Program-made: the position numbers and the translations under genes
Notes under the pieces: generated by a model
Seen by the model: the letters and a program-made list of their open reading frames with translations, nothing else
The model's database searches: none
What the model was told of the DNA's origin: nothing
Assembly (NCBI GenBank): GCA_029962745.1
Contig: CM057155.1
Span: 29,836,483-29,900,482 of the forward strand
Direction: 5' to 3'
Source: Echinometra lucunter
Taxonomy: Eukaryota; Echinodermata; Echinoidea; Camarodonta; Echinometridae
DNA length: 64,000 nt
Shown here: one piece after another, positions 1 through 12,628 of the stretch
How the letters are laid out: every line of letters starts with the position of its first letter
Numbering within the stretch: the first letter of the stretch is position 1

Positions 1-2600
1 TTTATCATTACACCAATGATATGAACTTATGCACATATATGCCTACGTCTTTTGCTTGATAGAACACCGACCCCCCCCCCCCCCTCCATTAGAGCGAGAA
101 CAATATTGTGCTCTCTCATTAATATTGATTTCGATAAGGAGATCGGGAAACGCACGCCGTTAATAGTAATTTACATTATTTGTATACCACTTACGAGTGA
201 AGAACAAAATATTATCTAAACGCTTAGGAAAAAATAGAAAGAGAGAAGGAATTTCACCAAAAATTAAATTAGTTGCACAGTTCACAGTAGGCTGTAAACA
301 ATAGAGAGGCTTCACATGCGGCGGGAAAAGCTATTTAACCCCCCCCCCCCCAAAAAAGAGTTTTAACTGGATTTGAATTTCTCTCTTCAATCTGCTTGTT
401 GAATACTTCCTGGTAGATATTCCAGAGTTGGATCCACGGGGGGGGGGGGGGGAGAAGCCCGCCCCCTCCCTCTATTGGCGGAGCAAAAAAGGGGGAAAGA
501 AAGACAAAAAAAAAAGAAAAGGGAAATGAGAGGAGAGAAAAAACATAGGAGGAAAACTGTTGAATTAGTCATAATTTGCACTATCGTTCGGCTAAACCGC
601 TTTACTAATAAATATAGGTTTCTTTTTTCGACTCGCCGTATGGCCGCCGTAGAGCAAATGTGACCGAGGTATTACCATTTCATGTACGTTTATTGATATT
701 TTTTTTGCATATTTAAATATGCAAGCTATAGAATGCAGCTATATATACGATTAAGAGGTGAAGTACAAAGTTGGAAGGGAAACTATAGGCCAAAGAGGCT
801 TTCGTATTACTAACTTTACGTCGGTAAATCATGTTTACCTTAGACACTGGGAATCTAATTTGCAATATTTGACACACACACATTGCAGATTAATTCCGAT
901 ATTTGATAGAAAGAATAAATCAACGGCAATATACACGTATTGTACAATTCAAACGTGAAGGTTAAAAAGAAAATAGGTGAAGAAAAAATTTAGAAAAATT
1001 CACAGGAAGAAATGAAGTTGGATGAAAAAAAGGAACCATCAGAATTAAGTTGACAAAATTGAATATTGTAAGTAGAACAGGAAAATTGAAAGAAATGATT
1101 AAGCCCCCCCCCCCCCCCAGCGGACTGGTTTGAAGGGGGATCACCATGCATAAAATCATGGTACTTGTGGAGGCCTCGGCCCCAGACCCCTTTGGTTCTG
1201 TGGCTCCTGGATGGTAATCAAGAACACTAGGTCACAGAACACTCTAGATCACAGGGGAAATTTATATAAGAGAATAAAGACTGATCCCAGGTAAAAAGAT
1301 AGTATAGATTTTCCTGTCCAATATCATGTCGGAGTCATTTAAATGTGTTAATTTGCATTTTAATTCACGTGATACTTTTCATCGCTCATTCAAAGTTCAG
1401 AATGGGATTAATAGAAGACGCTATAATTCCTTTATAAATACTCAACTCGATTCATGGTCAAGACTACCTAACTTTGATAATTTCAATATTTATTTTTAAG
1501 TGCTTTTGATTTCGTTCGAAGGTAAAGATGTTTGTAATGGTCTTACAAAGTAACGAAAGTACTTTTTGTTCTGAATTTCGGGCAATGAAATTTAAAAATT
1601 GTGCACTTAAGCTATAATTACCGATATGACAGCTTGAGCATCCAATTTATTTCTTAAAGTTGAATTTAATGATATCTTATTCATTTGTCTTGCACGGCAT
1701 CTGTATTATGTGTGAATATATAAGTTTCTAGAATTTAAATGTTAAAACAAATGCAGTGGCGTACCTAGGATTTTCCACGGGGGGGGGGGCAAAATCGCCA
1801 AAAAAGTCCTCAACAGGATATAAAGGACATTTCACAGCAAAAACAAATTGACAAGTAAAATTTAAAAAAAGGTCTTCAATTTCTCGCCAGGGGGGGGGGC
1901 AGGGATAGGTTCCTTGCATGGGTTGTGGCTCGTCAGCGGGGGGGGGGGGGGGGGGGGGGGGGGGGTAGTCTGCCCCCCGTAGGTATACGCTTGTGAACAT
2001 ACGTATAGTAAGAGTAAAATTGATGTGCACTTTGGCTAAATTAAACATAGGCCTATGTTCAGCTCAAATTTGGATTTCAACAATGCCCTTAGTTTTCAGC
2101 CTTTTTTCCACAAAAAACGTTTGCATTTTATGTATTATTATTATTTTTTTGTCACAGTAGCGTTTCAATGTATTGATTTAAATGCCATCATATTTGGACC
2201 CAGGTATGATTTATATTGCATCTTTTGCGAGGGTTTTTGCATTCGTTTACAAAGATGTTAAGGACAATTCCATATTTTTCCTTTTCACCCGACAATGCTG
2301 ACTGTGTGGGCTCAGTGTGATGAAAAAAAAAAAGAATCTTACCCGCGCCTGAACACTTACTTTCAGAAATTCAATATCTTAACGGTATGTTCTTCAAAAT
2401 AAAACAACATGCTCGTGCTAAAGGGCTAAATCTTAATTGTTCTATTAAAGAAATGAAATCTAAATCTAATTGAACCTTGTCATATACTGAAACCCGAAAC
2501 GAAAAATTATCAAAAAAAATTGTGAAAGCGTAACTTTGGAAAATATATACCCCACTGGACTACGCACACCGATACAAAGACACAACGATATTCAGATCAG
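1..2600. other. Intergenic, no gene recognised
   Basis: I see no convincing exon here. The stretch is AT-rich and punctuated by long C or G runs near 69-84, 341-350, 438-452 and 1105-1118. Positions 400-560 are strongly purine-rich on the plus strand. The short open frames across these runs are low-complexity artefacts. Confidence 0.6.
1750..1976. repeat. Dispersed repeat with G-runs (GTGGCGTACCTAGG type)
   Basis: The block opens with GTGGCGTACCTAGGATTTT and then holds three G-runs, the last about 27 Gs long around 1939-1966. A similar opening (GTGGCGTAGCTAGGATTT) occurs at about 18762, and a related one followed by G-runs near 47694. This suggests a dispersed repeat family whose body carries G-runs. 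The family is not identified. Confidence 0.55.
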
Positions 2601-2808
2601 TGACAAGAGATCGGGCTTTTAATAGTTTGCATAAAACTCCGATATCGTGGACATAGAGGGCGCTCATGCAGAAACATCTTATCGGAGAGCCAACCGGGCG
2701 CAACCGGGGGTGTCAAAAGAAAAGATAAAAGTGCACGCTTCCGTTTTCGCTGCAAAAGGGCACGATGCCGTCTTGAATGGCAAGAGCACTGACCCGTAGG
2801 AGAGAAAA

Positions 2809-2851
2809 ATGGACAATGGAACGTTGAGCGGGTTCGCCGTGGAATATAAAG
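2809..2851 (+). CDS. Candidate first coding exon (weak)
   Basis: An ATG in good context (A at -3, G at +4) opens a short frame, MDNGTLSGFAVEYK plus one base, ending at a GT donor (AAAG/GTAAAG). The surrounding 2640-2860 is richer in CpG than its neighbours, as expected near a promoter. Against it: the exon is only 14 codons, no product is recognised, and its phase does not fit directly onto the candidate exon at 3396, so an intervening exon would be needed. Confidence 0.25.
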
Positions 2852-3024
2852 GTAAAGACGCACGCACACCTTTGACAAGCCGCCTAAGACAGAGGGCCTT
2901 TACAATTTCAAAGATTTTTTTTGTACTGTGGCTATAAATATTGCTTGATCCTGACTCTGTCATATGTTTATGGATATTTTTAATGTAAGGATGAAAAATA
3001 TGAGATTCTACTGCTTTCATACAT

Positions 3025-3050
3025 TTATATATATATATATATATATATAT
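3025..3050. repeat. (TA)n microsatellite
   Basis: About 13 perfect TA units. Confidence 0.9.
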
Positions 3051-3156
3051 GTACTGAATATGCATCTTCGTGGCGGCTCAAATACTATGTCTTTTAACCA
3101 CCTGAAATATTGTGAAGAATATTTTTTATTACAATATCATCAGTAACAACTTTATC

Positions 3157-3184
3157 CCCCCCCCAAAAAAAAAAAAAAAAAAAA
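3157..3184. repeat. Poly-C joined to poly-A tract
   Basis: A C-run passes directly into an A-run of about 20. The same C-then-A arrangement occurs at about 53271-53318 and, shorter, at 341-356. Confidence 0.85.
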
Positions 3185-3395
3185 TGCCTGTGTGGGTGAA
3201 ATATACATTTACTCTTGCAGAAAATTTAATAAACACAGCATTCATAAGAGCAACATAGCTTGAAATATGTCCAAGCAATCCAGCCCATTGGGTGCTGGGA
3301 GAGTGTACATTTTGGGCACTTGAAATAAAATGTGTGTGTTTTGCTTAAAGGCATCCAACCTGCAGTCTGACTGTGTTAATTATTTCTTGTTTCAG

Positions 3396-3482
3396 AATAG
3401 ACTAGATGCTGTTCACAGACAAAAGTTGGCAGAAGAAAAACGTAGGGCGAACATTCCATTCTGGATAAATGTCAGTAACAAG
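3396..3482 (+). CDS. Candidate internal exon, unknown protein
   Basis: An 87-nt segment is preceded by a strong acceptor (TTATTTCTTGTTTCAG) and followed by a donor (AACAAG/GTTAGC). It is open throughout as 29 codons, phase 0 at both ends. The peptide is charged and helix-prone, with RQKLAEEKRRANIPFW in the middle and WINVSNK at the end. This looks more like coding sequence than the surrounding AT-rich DNA. I do not recognise the family. The window may hold more of this gene: 2809-2851 upstream, and an acceptor-like site near 4350 followed by a short frame ending ..EQFVLDEIT, with AATAAA at 4914. These links are guesses. Confidence 0.4.
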
Positions 3483-4935
3483 GTTAGCTGTGGTGTCCGT
3501 AACAGGTTAAAGTCAGTTATAAAATACTTAATTCTTTTATCATATACCTCATAATATGCATCAAAATAGAATGAGTGACTGTTTTTACATGGACATGGGT
3601 AATATATTAGGATTAGTCAATACTGTCAATTATTAACAATTTGAAAATGCATTTTACTTTTATTTTTAGCTTTTTGTACCTCAAACCGCAAAATTGCAAT
3701 GAAGAGATGTGAAAAAAAAAACACTTTCTGTTGGTTTTAAAATTGTAATGAGGCCTCAACATATGCAGCAACAACAAAAAAAGACATAAAAAACGCAAAT
3801 GGAATACTTATATATTGCATCACTGAAAAGTATCATACCAATGTAGTGTCCTTACTACCCTATAGGAAATCATACACTAGTTGTTTGGACAACTTATGAT
3901 ATGGAACAAGCCTTCCTAGCAATTTGATTTTTCAAATATGTATACAGATGAGACATTTGTGTAATTTACCATGGGTTGGTTGGCTTTTTAAAAAGTTAAA
4001 GGTTTTGAAATAAATGGCATTTATCAGATCTGACTTTGTGCTACCCCTGGGTTATTATTATTTCATTTGGTATTCAATGGGTCAATTGGGTGATGTGTAT
4101 ACTGATGTGTATACTGCATTTAATTTATGGAATGGAGTCAGTCCGAGTTGCTATATTTTTTCATAAATGACCAAGAAACTCTCCAAATATTAAGTGCAAA
4201 ATATTTGTGTTTGAAGGTAAATAATACTCGAAAATTCTATTTGTGTAGCTTTGTGTAGTGTCCGTAACACCTACCACCACCTGTTGTGTTGCTGCTCATA
4301 AAATCTTAACCAAGATAGTTTGCTTCAGGATATTGCAGGGTATTCAGTCTAGGGTATGGATGAACAATTTGTGCTTGATGAAATTACTTGATCGCATACT
4401 TCATTTTTGGACCCCAAGTGTAAATGGTTTTGCACCCTGATTGTGGCTATATACCGAATGATCGCATCCTTAAATCGGTTGATATTATGACGAAATTGGG
4501 CGGGAAAAACTTATATTTCCAACTCTTCCATATATATGACATCCCCCCGATCATCACTGTTGTAATATGCTAAATTTGAAAAATATCTAAAAATCTGTAT
4601 GGCAATCATTTTTCACAGATTATTATTAGTATTATTGACACAATTGAATAACAATTTACGAAATATGTCAAATATCGGCGTACAGTACTTGATCCCCTCT
4701 ATTTTTGTTTTAGTCCATTTTATACGCACTTTGTATAATTGTTAATTGTTCTCCATAGGTTCATGTTCTGTATATATAATGTTTATGTATTCATGTTTTA
4801 TGTTCCATTATTTTGTTTATATACCATGCCATTGGCACAATTGCAGTTTATAATTGCACTGTGCCATGGACCTAGACATTTTCTGTTTGTTTTCACTTCT
4901 TTATGAATATACTGAATAAACATGATACATACATG
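3483..4935 (+). other. Possible intron, last exon and 3' UTR
   Basis: Mostly AT-rich with no long frame. Around 4325-4360 there are several acceptor-like CAG/TAG sites followed by short open frames, one ending in VLDEIT and a stop. A clear AATAAA lies at 4914-4919. This could be the 3' end of the gene containing the exon at 3396, but the tail could equally be the 3' end of an old LINE. Confidence 0.25.
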
Positions 4936-5424
4936 TTATTGGTAAATAGTTATTAATCATCACAGTTAATCATTATAATATATATTTTCTCCCCCCCCCC
5001 CCCATCCCTCTTTTCCCTTTTCATTTCCCTGACTGTTTAGATTTTTATTTATGTGTCCTTGCTTCTTAATTTGTTTTTCAAATTGTCTTCTTACTATATT
5101 TTGGTTGCTATACTAACTGTATATTGAGGTCGTATGTCATTTATGACAGATCACCTTTTAATTTCGTGAGATCTTTATTTATTTTCATTCTTCCCCCATT
5201 TTTGTTACACTGATAACTCAAAATTGGTCGATTCCATTTTCGTGAAATTTTCGTCAGTTATCAGGTTTCTAGAGGACAAGTTCCAGCAAAATTTTCAGGG
5301 TCATAAGGTCATCATAACATCAAGACGCCATTTTGTGGAAATAACCTTAAGGCCATATCTTCATAACGTATCGTCATTCCTCATTCATATTTGGCATGAT
5401 CGAAGTTTATTTAAATCCAATTAA

Positions 5425-5770
5425 TTCTAGATACGTAGACGCACTTACGCGTACGTGCGCGCAAAAATCGAAAATGTCCAGAATCGTCTCAAATTAATTT
5501 TGCACACGTTTCAGGCCATTTTAAGCATTTAAGAAATTTGCGCGCTTCCGCATCCGCGCGCGCCAAATTTGCGCCCATGCAAAACGTAAAAATGCCGTGG
5601 GTTTTTTCGCATGATTTGCACTCTTGATATTTTTCTTGACGATTTTCGTCAATTTAGAATCGATTTCAACTCACCATGAGATCGCACGCGCGCACCAAAG
5701 TTCAAAATCCGTGCGTGCGTCTATGGGGCAAATAATGTAAAACTGCGCAAAAACAAGCCTTTTAGAATCC
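5425..5770. other. CpG-dense alternating purine-pyrimidine block
   Basis: Within AT-rich flanks, this 350-bp stretch has repeated GCGCGC, ACGCGTACGTGCGCGC and CGCACGCGCGCACC strings. It has no coding frame. The alternating pattern is of the kind that can adopt Z-DNA. It may be a dispersed repeat rather than a CpG island. Confidence 0.55.
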
Positions 5771-7573
5771 GCCATAGCTCCTTAGAAAGGGTGGCGACAC
5801 CTCATTTTTTTTCTTCTTCTTCTTTTTTTTTTAAACATATTCTGAAAGCCCATGACTTCTAAATATGAATTCATGAAAAAATCATGGTCAAAAGGTCATC
5901 ATATTCTCATCTCAAGTCAAGATATCAATTTCTATTTTTTAATTTGACAACGACATCATGCAATTTTGCAATCAATGAATGCATGTAATTTTTTTTTCCA
6001 TTTTACGTGTATTCTCTAGGGGACGGAACTCTTTCTCAAATCCTGATTCTACATGCCAGTCTTCTTTGAGTAATACATCGGTTATTTCTCCTTGATTTTC
6101 GGGGAGTTTCGAATATGTTCTAGCTGAGAAAATTTTCTTAAAGGAGGATGACATTGTTTTTAATCAAACTTTGACAGACCACCAAATTCGTCCCCAGTGA
6201 TGAATTCAAATGTCCCGTTTTTTATTGTTCTGTATGTGGGCGAAAATCAAATCTACAGGTTCTTTAACCTTCATGGAAAACCCCGAAGAATCTATGTATT
6301 TTATGTTTCTGTTATATTTGGCTCTATTTTGAATTTATTTTGCGAAATAAATTGAATTTATTAATTATCTGTTGGAAAATATTCATTTCTTACAATGGAA
6401 TATGTTGACATAAATATTCACAGCTAAAAACAAACAATGCATGTTGGATATGATAATCATATACATAGAATAATACAAAAAATTTATATAGCGTCATTTT
6501 CCATTTTGAAGGCACTTAAAAAACAGATTTTAAAATGTGGACATAACAACTGGAATGTTTAAATCATCACAAACGAAAAGGTGTCTGCCTTCAGAACCTG
6601 CAAGTGAACAAGCGTAATTTTAGGTTACCCTTACAGGACGTCGAAGAGTTTGAGTTCTTCAACTCCTGTGGTAGTGAATTCCACAGGGCATGTCAGACAT
6701 GAGCAAAAGCTTGATCTCTCCATAATTTCTTGGAAAGAATTATGTAAGAGACTATACTGAGAGAATTGTAGGATGTATGCAAGTTGTTAGTGATGTACCA
6801 TTAAGGAAATTTGGATCAGAAAGTCCCCCAGATCGGCATTGGCGATCTCCTGGGCCACCGTTCCCTTTTCTCATTAAAACCAGATAGCAGAGGAGATCGG
6901 GTGCTTATTGGGCTATAAAGTCTTAAAACAGGTTTAAAAAGAAAGAAAGAAAAAGACAACTTACGGCAATGGACGATGCAGACGAACAGAGACACTAACG
7001 GAAATTCGAGCAAAAATACAATGCCAAGCCGAGCCATGCTTGCTTCTTGGTACAAAGGCTTTTGATAGAGATATGAGAATATTAACATGATTAATATCTG
7101 GATTTATTGAAATATTCGTGACATTATTCATTCGTATTTTCATTGTTGATATCATCTTGTTGTTGTAGTTGTTGTTTTAATGATATTGTTTCTGTTGTTC
7201 ATGTTATCTTCATCACTATTATCATCATGATTTTTCCACGTCGTTGTTAACTTTTCCATTTTGGTCCATCTACACTAACATAGTCACAGCTAACCATGCT
7301 AACCGAACAGCGTTATCATTTTTTTTTTTTTTTTTTTGTTTCCTTTATGATGAATTTTCTTGTAGTTGCTTGTTGAATCAATTAATCTTAACGTTATGCA
7401 GTATATTCACAAATCTTCTGAGTGCAGTACTAGGTCGGGAAGAGGTAGCTTCTGTTTACAATAATGCATTCACTTTGCTTTCTTCTTCAGTAGCAACGTA
7501 TTATGCTCAGAAGACTGATGTATGTTTACATTCAGATTGTTTTATTTGATTCAAGAAAGTGCCGAACAAACAG
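5771..7573. other. No gene recognised; possible LINE/SINE 3' tail
   Basis: Around 6478-6530, ATTTATATAGCGTCATTTTCC followed by AGGCACTT resembles the 3' tails shared by many L2-like LINEs and SINEs. A poly-T run lies at about 7320-7337. Positions 6173-6220 share a degenerate block with 60176-60225 (ACAGACCACC, then TGAATTCAAATGTC-like). Nothing else is supportable. Confidence 0.35.
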
Positions 7574-7866
7574 ATTTGATGAAAATAATGATAATGACTA
7601 ATGATAATGATAGTAATGTTAATATATAACAGTAAAAATAATGATAATATTAATGATGATGATAATGTAGATAATAATGATAATAATAATGTAGATAATG
7701 ATAACAATAATAATAACAATGATAATAGTAATAGTAATGACAGTAACAACAATGATAATATCAGTAACAATAATAATTACAATGATATTGATAATAATGG
7801 TACTATCAATAACAATAATAATTTCAATGATTTTGATAATAATTATAACACTAATAGTTTACAATA
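7574..7866. repeat. (AAT/GAT)n trinucleotide-rich repeat
   Basis: About 290 bp of imperfect AATGAT, AATAAT and GATAAT units. Long open frames of Asn/Asp or Ile/Met across it arise because the period is three and are not genes. Confidence 0.9.
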
Positions 7867-8589
7867 ACAAAAGAAACATGTACTGCGACACAAATGAACA
7901 GGGATCATCAATAATGAATAATATATAAAACCATTCAAAATATTGGTTCACTATCGTTAATCGGGAATAAACTATGTAATTCATGAAAAAATATCATCCC
8001 GCATCCTTATTATTATTGTAAAAGTCCATCCTTCATAGCAATATCAGATAAAACAAAATTAAATAAATTTGATGTAAAGTATCGACCAGTTTCACACTAC
8101 TCTCAAGAATAAATATTTCCTGCCAGTCACATGTTATATAGTTTTGATTAACTATTTAACAATGCATATATTAACTTTTCTAATGCAAATGCAATGCTCT
8201 TGTAATTAAGTCTAAATTAATCAACCCAATTGTGAATAAGTGATGTACGAATGAACTTACCAACTGTTCCGATATGGAGGCCAACACGAAACTCACTGTA
8301 GAGAGGTTTACACGATCGTATTCACGTTATGAAAAAAAAATATCCGTTGCGAACGGAATGCTCATACTGTTCTGCTATATTGAAGGCGTGGGCTATAGAA
8401 ATGGGGAAATTCCATGTACACACTGTTTACCTCCCCACTGATTTTTCTAAGTTGATAAAAGTGCGCTATATGCCCAATTTCAGCGAAGTATTTTGTTGAC
8501 TTTATCACTGCGTCAGTAACGGTACGAACTTTCGCGAGTCATAAGAGACTGAAAAAGACTTAAAAGTCTAATAAAAAGTGGCGTAGATG

Positions 8590-8625
8590 AGCTTTACGGT
8601 TCACCATAAGTCATAAAAAGGACTG
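8590..8625. repeat. Fragment of the TTTACGGTTCACCAT repeat
   Basis: CTTTACGGTTCACCATAAGTC here shares its core with the arms of the palindrome at 24941-25069. It lies just upstream of the 35-bp satellite. Confidence 0.5.
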
Positions 8626-8716
8626 TGAGCTAGAGAGAGTAGAGAAATTTAAGAAGTTGAGAGAGTGGAGAGTATCTTTCTTGAGACTGTGTGAAGTTCT
8701 AACTGAAAGGACTGTA

Positions 8717-10437
8717 AACCAGATGAGAAGGTGACGAGGAGAGAAAACTCTAACCAGATGAGAAGGCGATGAGGAGAGAAGACTCTAACCAGATGAGAAG
8801 GCGATGAGGAGAGAAGACTCTAACCAGATGAGAATGCGATGAGGAGAGAAGACTCTAACCAGATGAGAATGCGATGAGGAGAGAAGGCTCTAACCAGATG
8901 AGAATGCGATGAGGAGAGAAGACTCTAACCAGATGAGAAGGCGACGAGGAGAGAAAGCTCTAACCAGATGAGAAGGCGATGAGGAGAGAAGACTCTAACC
9001 AGATGAGAAGGCGATGAGGAGAGAAGGCTCTAACCAGATGAGAAGGCGATGAGGAGAGAAAGCTCTAACCAGATGAGAAGGCGATGAGGAGACAAGACTC
9101 TAACCAGATGAGAAGGCGATGAGGAGAGAAAGCTCTAACCAGATGAGAAGGCGATGAGGAGAGAAGGCTCTAACCAGATGAGAAGGCGATGAGGAGAGAA
9201 GACTCTAACCAGATGAGAATGCGATGAGGAGCGAAAGCTCTAACCAGATGAGAAGGCGATGAGGAGAGAAAACTCTAACCAGATGAGAAGGCGATGAGGA
9301 GAGAAGACTCTAACCAGATGAGAAGGCGATGAGGAGAGAAGACTCTAACCAGATGAGAAGGCGATGAGGAGAGAAAACTCTAACCAGATGAGAAGGCGAT
9401 GAGGAGAGAAGGCTCTAACCAGATGAGAAGGCGATGAGGAGAGAAGACTCTAACCAGATGAGAAGGCGATGAGGAGAGAAAACTCTAACCAGATGAGAAG
9501 GCAATGAGGAGAGAAGGCTCTAACCAGATGAGAAGGCGATGAGGAGAGAAGACTCTAACCAGATGAGAATGCGATGAGGAGAGAAGACTCTAACCAGATG
9601 AGAATGCGATGAGGAGAGAAAACTCTAACCAGATGAGAAGGCGATGAGGAGAGAAAACTCTAACCAGATGAGAAGGCGATGAGGAGAGAAAACTCTAACC
9701 AGATGAGAAGGCGATGAGGAGAGAAAGCTCTAACCAGATGAGAAGGCGATGAGGAGAGAAAACTCTAACCAGATGAGAAGGCGATGAGGAGAGAAGGCTC
9801 TAACCAGATGAGAAGGCAATGAGGAGAGAAAACTCTAACCAGATGAGAAGGCAATGAGGAGAGAAGGCTCTAACCAGATGAGAAGGCAATGAGGAGAGAA
9901 AGCTCTAACCAGATGAGAAGGCGATGAGGAGAGAAGGCTCTAACCAGATGAGAATGCGATGAGGAGAGAAAGCTCTAACCAGATGAGAAGGCGATGAGGA
10001 GAGAAGGCTCTAACCAGATGAGAAGGCAATGAGGAGAGAAAACTCTAACCAGATGAGAAGGCAATGAGGAGAGAAGGCTCTAACCAGATGAGAAGGCAAT
10101 GAGGAGAGAAAGCTCTAACCAGATGAGAAGGCAATGAGGAGAGAAGACTCTAACCAGATGAGAAGGCGATGAGGAAAGAAAACTCTAACCAGATGAGAAG
10201 GCAATGAGGAGAGAAGGCTCTAACCAGATGAGAAGGCGATGAGGAGAGAAGACTCTAACCAGATGAGAAGGCGATGAGGAGAGAAAGCTCTAACCAGATG
10301 AGAAGGCGATGAGGAGAGAAGGCTCTAACCAGATGAGAAGGCGATGAGGAGAGAAAGCTCTAACCAGATGAGAAGTCGATGAGGAGAGAAAGCTCTAACC
10401 AGATGAGAAGGCGATGAGGAGAGAAGACTCTAACCAG
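8717..10437. repeat. 35-bp satellite array, 49 units
   Basis: The unit (AACCAGATGAGAAGGCGATG followed by AGGAGAGAAnnCTCT) starts at 8717 and the motif AACCAG recurs until 10432. The distance, 1715 bp, is exactly 49 x 35, so I see no net insertion or deletion across the array. Sequence variation is confined mainly to a few positions: the dinucleotide before CTC (AA, AG, GA or GG), GCGATG versus GCAATG, and AAGG versus AATG. The plus strand is strongly purine-biased. TAA and TGA occur in every unit on the plus strand and TAG on the minus, and 35 is not a multiple of three, so it is not coding. Confidence 0.97.
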
Positions 10438-11699
10438 TCTTTTGCTGTTAAAAAAATAACCCTGTTTTGAAATAAGAATGAATCGTTGAAATGAGGAAGA
10501 AAAGGGCAAAAAACATAATAGTCCACAGGACAGTGCTAACAAAGTCTTTTTCATCACATACATGCCTGCTCTTCCTACTTATACACAAAGGGGAAAAGGA
10601 TCTAGATATATCTGAGATTCCTTGTTCTTAGGGTATGCCAGTGTGCCTTCGGGAAGAAAAAAATGAAAAGAAAAAAGACATCGACGTTTAGACCTCCACA
10701 TGCACAAACCCTTCAGAAATTTTCAGCTGTACAAATAAGAGACCAAATGGAAACCGATATCAAACTCAAAGTAGGCCATAAACTAGTAAATGTTTTCTTT
10801 TGGCTCTCTTCTCTTTTTTATATTATTTTTCTCAAGTTTGCTTTACTCGACATTTTATGGGGAATACCTGCCCCTATTACCCCCTTGGATTCATTTGATA
10901 AATCAGGTCATGCCTGGGTAAAATCATTTCTTGGTATTTTTCCTTTATTAATCTTTTTTTTTAATTCAAGCATTATCTAATTTGCGAAATCCAGCAATTC
11001 TCATTCTGTTCGTTTATATGAGAACTCAACATGATCACGAATGAAGGCTCACGCTTGACTGAGCAAGCGGCACAATTTGCAATTAGAGCCACATTAAAAT
11101 TTTGTTGGAGGAAATCAAACATGATAAATGAAGCATCGAAACAAAATTCTTTACCTTAATCTATATGCTTTCGGAAGGTATTTTAAAGGCTTGTTCAGTC
11201 AGACCGCAGTGCGTTTAAAAAGAGCTTATCTGAAACTCTTAAGCACGTCGTCCAATTGACATTCGTGAATATTATGAGCAGAAGGGTTTGGTAGAAAACT
11301 TTCAATAAATAGGCTCTTAACGGATTTGTCGATTTCTATTCCAAATTGAAGAAAGAGAAAAATTAATATTTTCATCGAGAAAACTTTTCGAAATAGATCA
11401 ACCATTCACTCATGAACATAATTCGTAACGTTTATGAAACAGGGTGAAATATTAGTCACAATATTTTACATCGAAGCAGTTTCCAGCTCAATAGAGGACC
11501 AAAATCGAGCGTGATACAGATTATTCTCAAGCAAGGCCTTTGTGCGCAACGTGATTGGCCCAGGGATTCGTCCGTTCATCACCTGATCACTCGCACGAAC
11601 TCACCACTGTGACGTCTCTGTAGTAACCTAGCCAGGCAGTTCAAAGGCAGCAGCGGCACACAGCGAGCATGCCATCCCGTTGCCCCGCATAGGCGCCGG
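10438..11699. other. Unique AT-rich sequence, one doubtful frame
   Basis: An ATG-started frame of 105 codons (10663-10980, +) has a basic start and two hydrophobic stretches (about residues 45-65 and 87-103). I recognise no family, there is no splice or promoter support, and a frame of this length is near what chance gives in such a window. Nothing else is evident. Confidence 0.2.
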
Positions 11700-12245
11700 A
11701 AGCGGGGGGGGGGGGGGCAGGGGGCAATTGCACCCCCCCCCCCCACCCCTCCCAAGTGCCCCCTCGGAAGAAAAAAAAAATTTTTTTTTAACATATACAA
11801 CCATGTAAAATGAGCATATTGACATAATTCGTGCTCTGGAATGCAAACTTTCAGCATTCAAAAATCAAAATGTTCTTATCAGTCGCTAAGCTCCCTCGTA
11901 TTGTAGGCCTAATTAGGAGCAGCGTTTCTCAGTTTTTAGATATTCTGTCCATCATCTATGAAAAAGGGGTAGATGCTTGATTCATTCAAAAGATTATTTT
12001 CATAGGCACTTGAGGGGGAGGGCGAGGGGCAAAATCGATTTCCACCTCGGAAGAAAAAAAAAATTTGGATTATAATTATACCGTGATTAGTGCTCTTAAA
12101 TGCAAACTTTCAGCATTCAAAAATCAAAATTTTCTTACTCGGTCGCTACGCTCCCTCGTATAGTAATTAAAAGCAACGGTTCTCAGTATTTAGAAATTCT
12201 GTCTATCATCTATGAAAAGGGGGCAGATGTTTGCTTTATTCTCTG
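11700..12245. repeat. Poly-G/poly-C hairpin and degenerate tandem duplication
   Basis: A G-run (about 11703-11717) and a C-run (about 11732-11745) flank GGGGGCAATTGCACCCCC and could form a hairpin. Downstream, a unit of about 260-285 bp is present twice: CTCGGAAGAAAAAA recurs at about 11763 and 12046, and CAGCATTCAAAAATCAAAAT at about 11852 and 12113. The copies are diverged with small indels. Confidence 0.7.
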
Positions 12246-12607
12246 ATTGATTTTCGGGCAAAGGTTGTCGGCCCCATCGCCAAAATTTACCAGTATGCCT
12301 TTCATAACCCTCCCATTGTCATGCCCGGTTTCCTTGTCTCTCACGCCATTCTAACATGTTAAAAGCAGTGAAAATAATCATGTTTAATTACTAATGATGC
12401 GAGAAGATGGGAAACAGTTTTTGATAACAGTATTTTCTTAATTAAAAAAAAAAACTCTAAAAGTGTCCTTTTATATATAAAGAAATATGTATAAAAGGGG
12501 AGAAATGTGCTTGGGGGAGTTGTATTTGAGGTACGTTGTATGCTGATATGTAAGCATTTGAGGTGGGCCCCCAAAAAGGTTTCGGTTAGGGCCCCCAAGA
12601 GTGTTTG

Positions 12608-12628
12608 CCCCCCCCCCCCCCCCCCCGG
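12608..12628. repeat. Poly-C tract
   Basis: A C-run of about 19 bases followed by GGGCTGGGACCC. No gene is evident in the flanking 12246-13800. Confidence 0.9.

Noticed and set aside
2679..3065. 128-codon frame on minus
   Set aside because: Runs across a TA microsatellite and low-complexity sequence, with no family motifs or splice support.
7601..7928. Asn/Asp-rich protein
   Set aside because: Period-three AT-rich microsatellite; no start context or flanking gene structure.
8717..10437. CRISPR-like regular repeat
   Set aside because: Units are contiguous with no unique spacers, and the context is eukaryotic. It is a satellite array.
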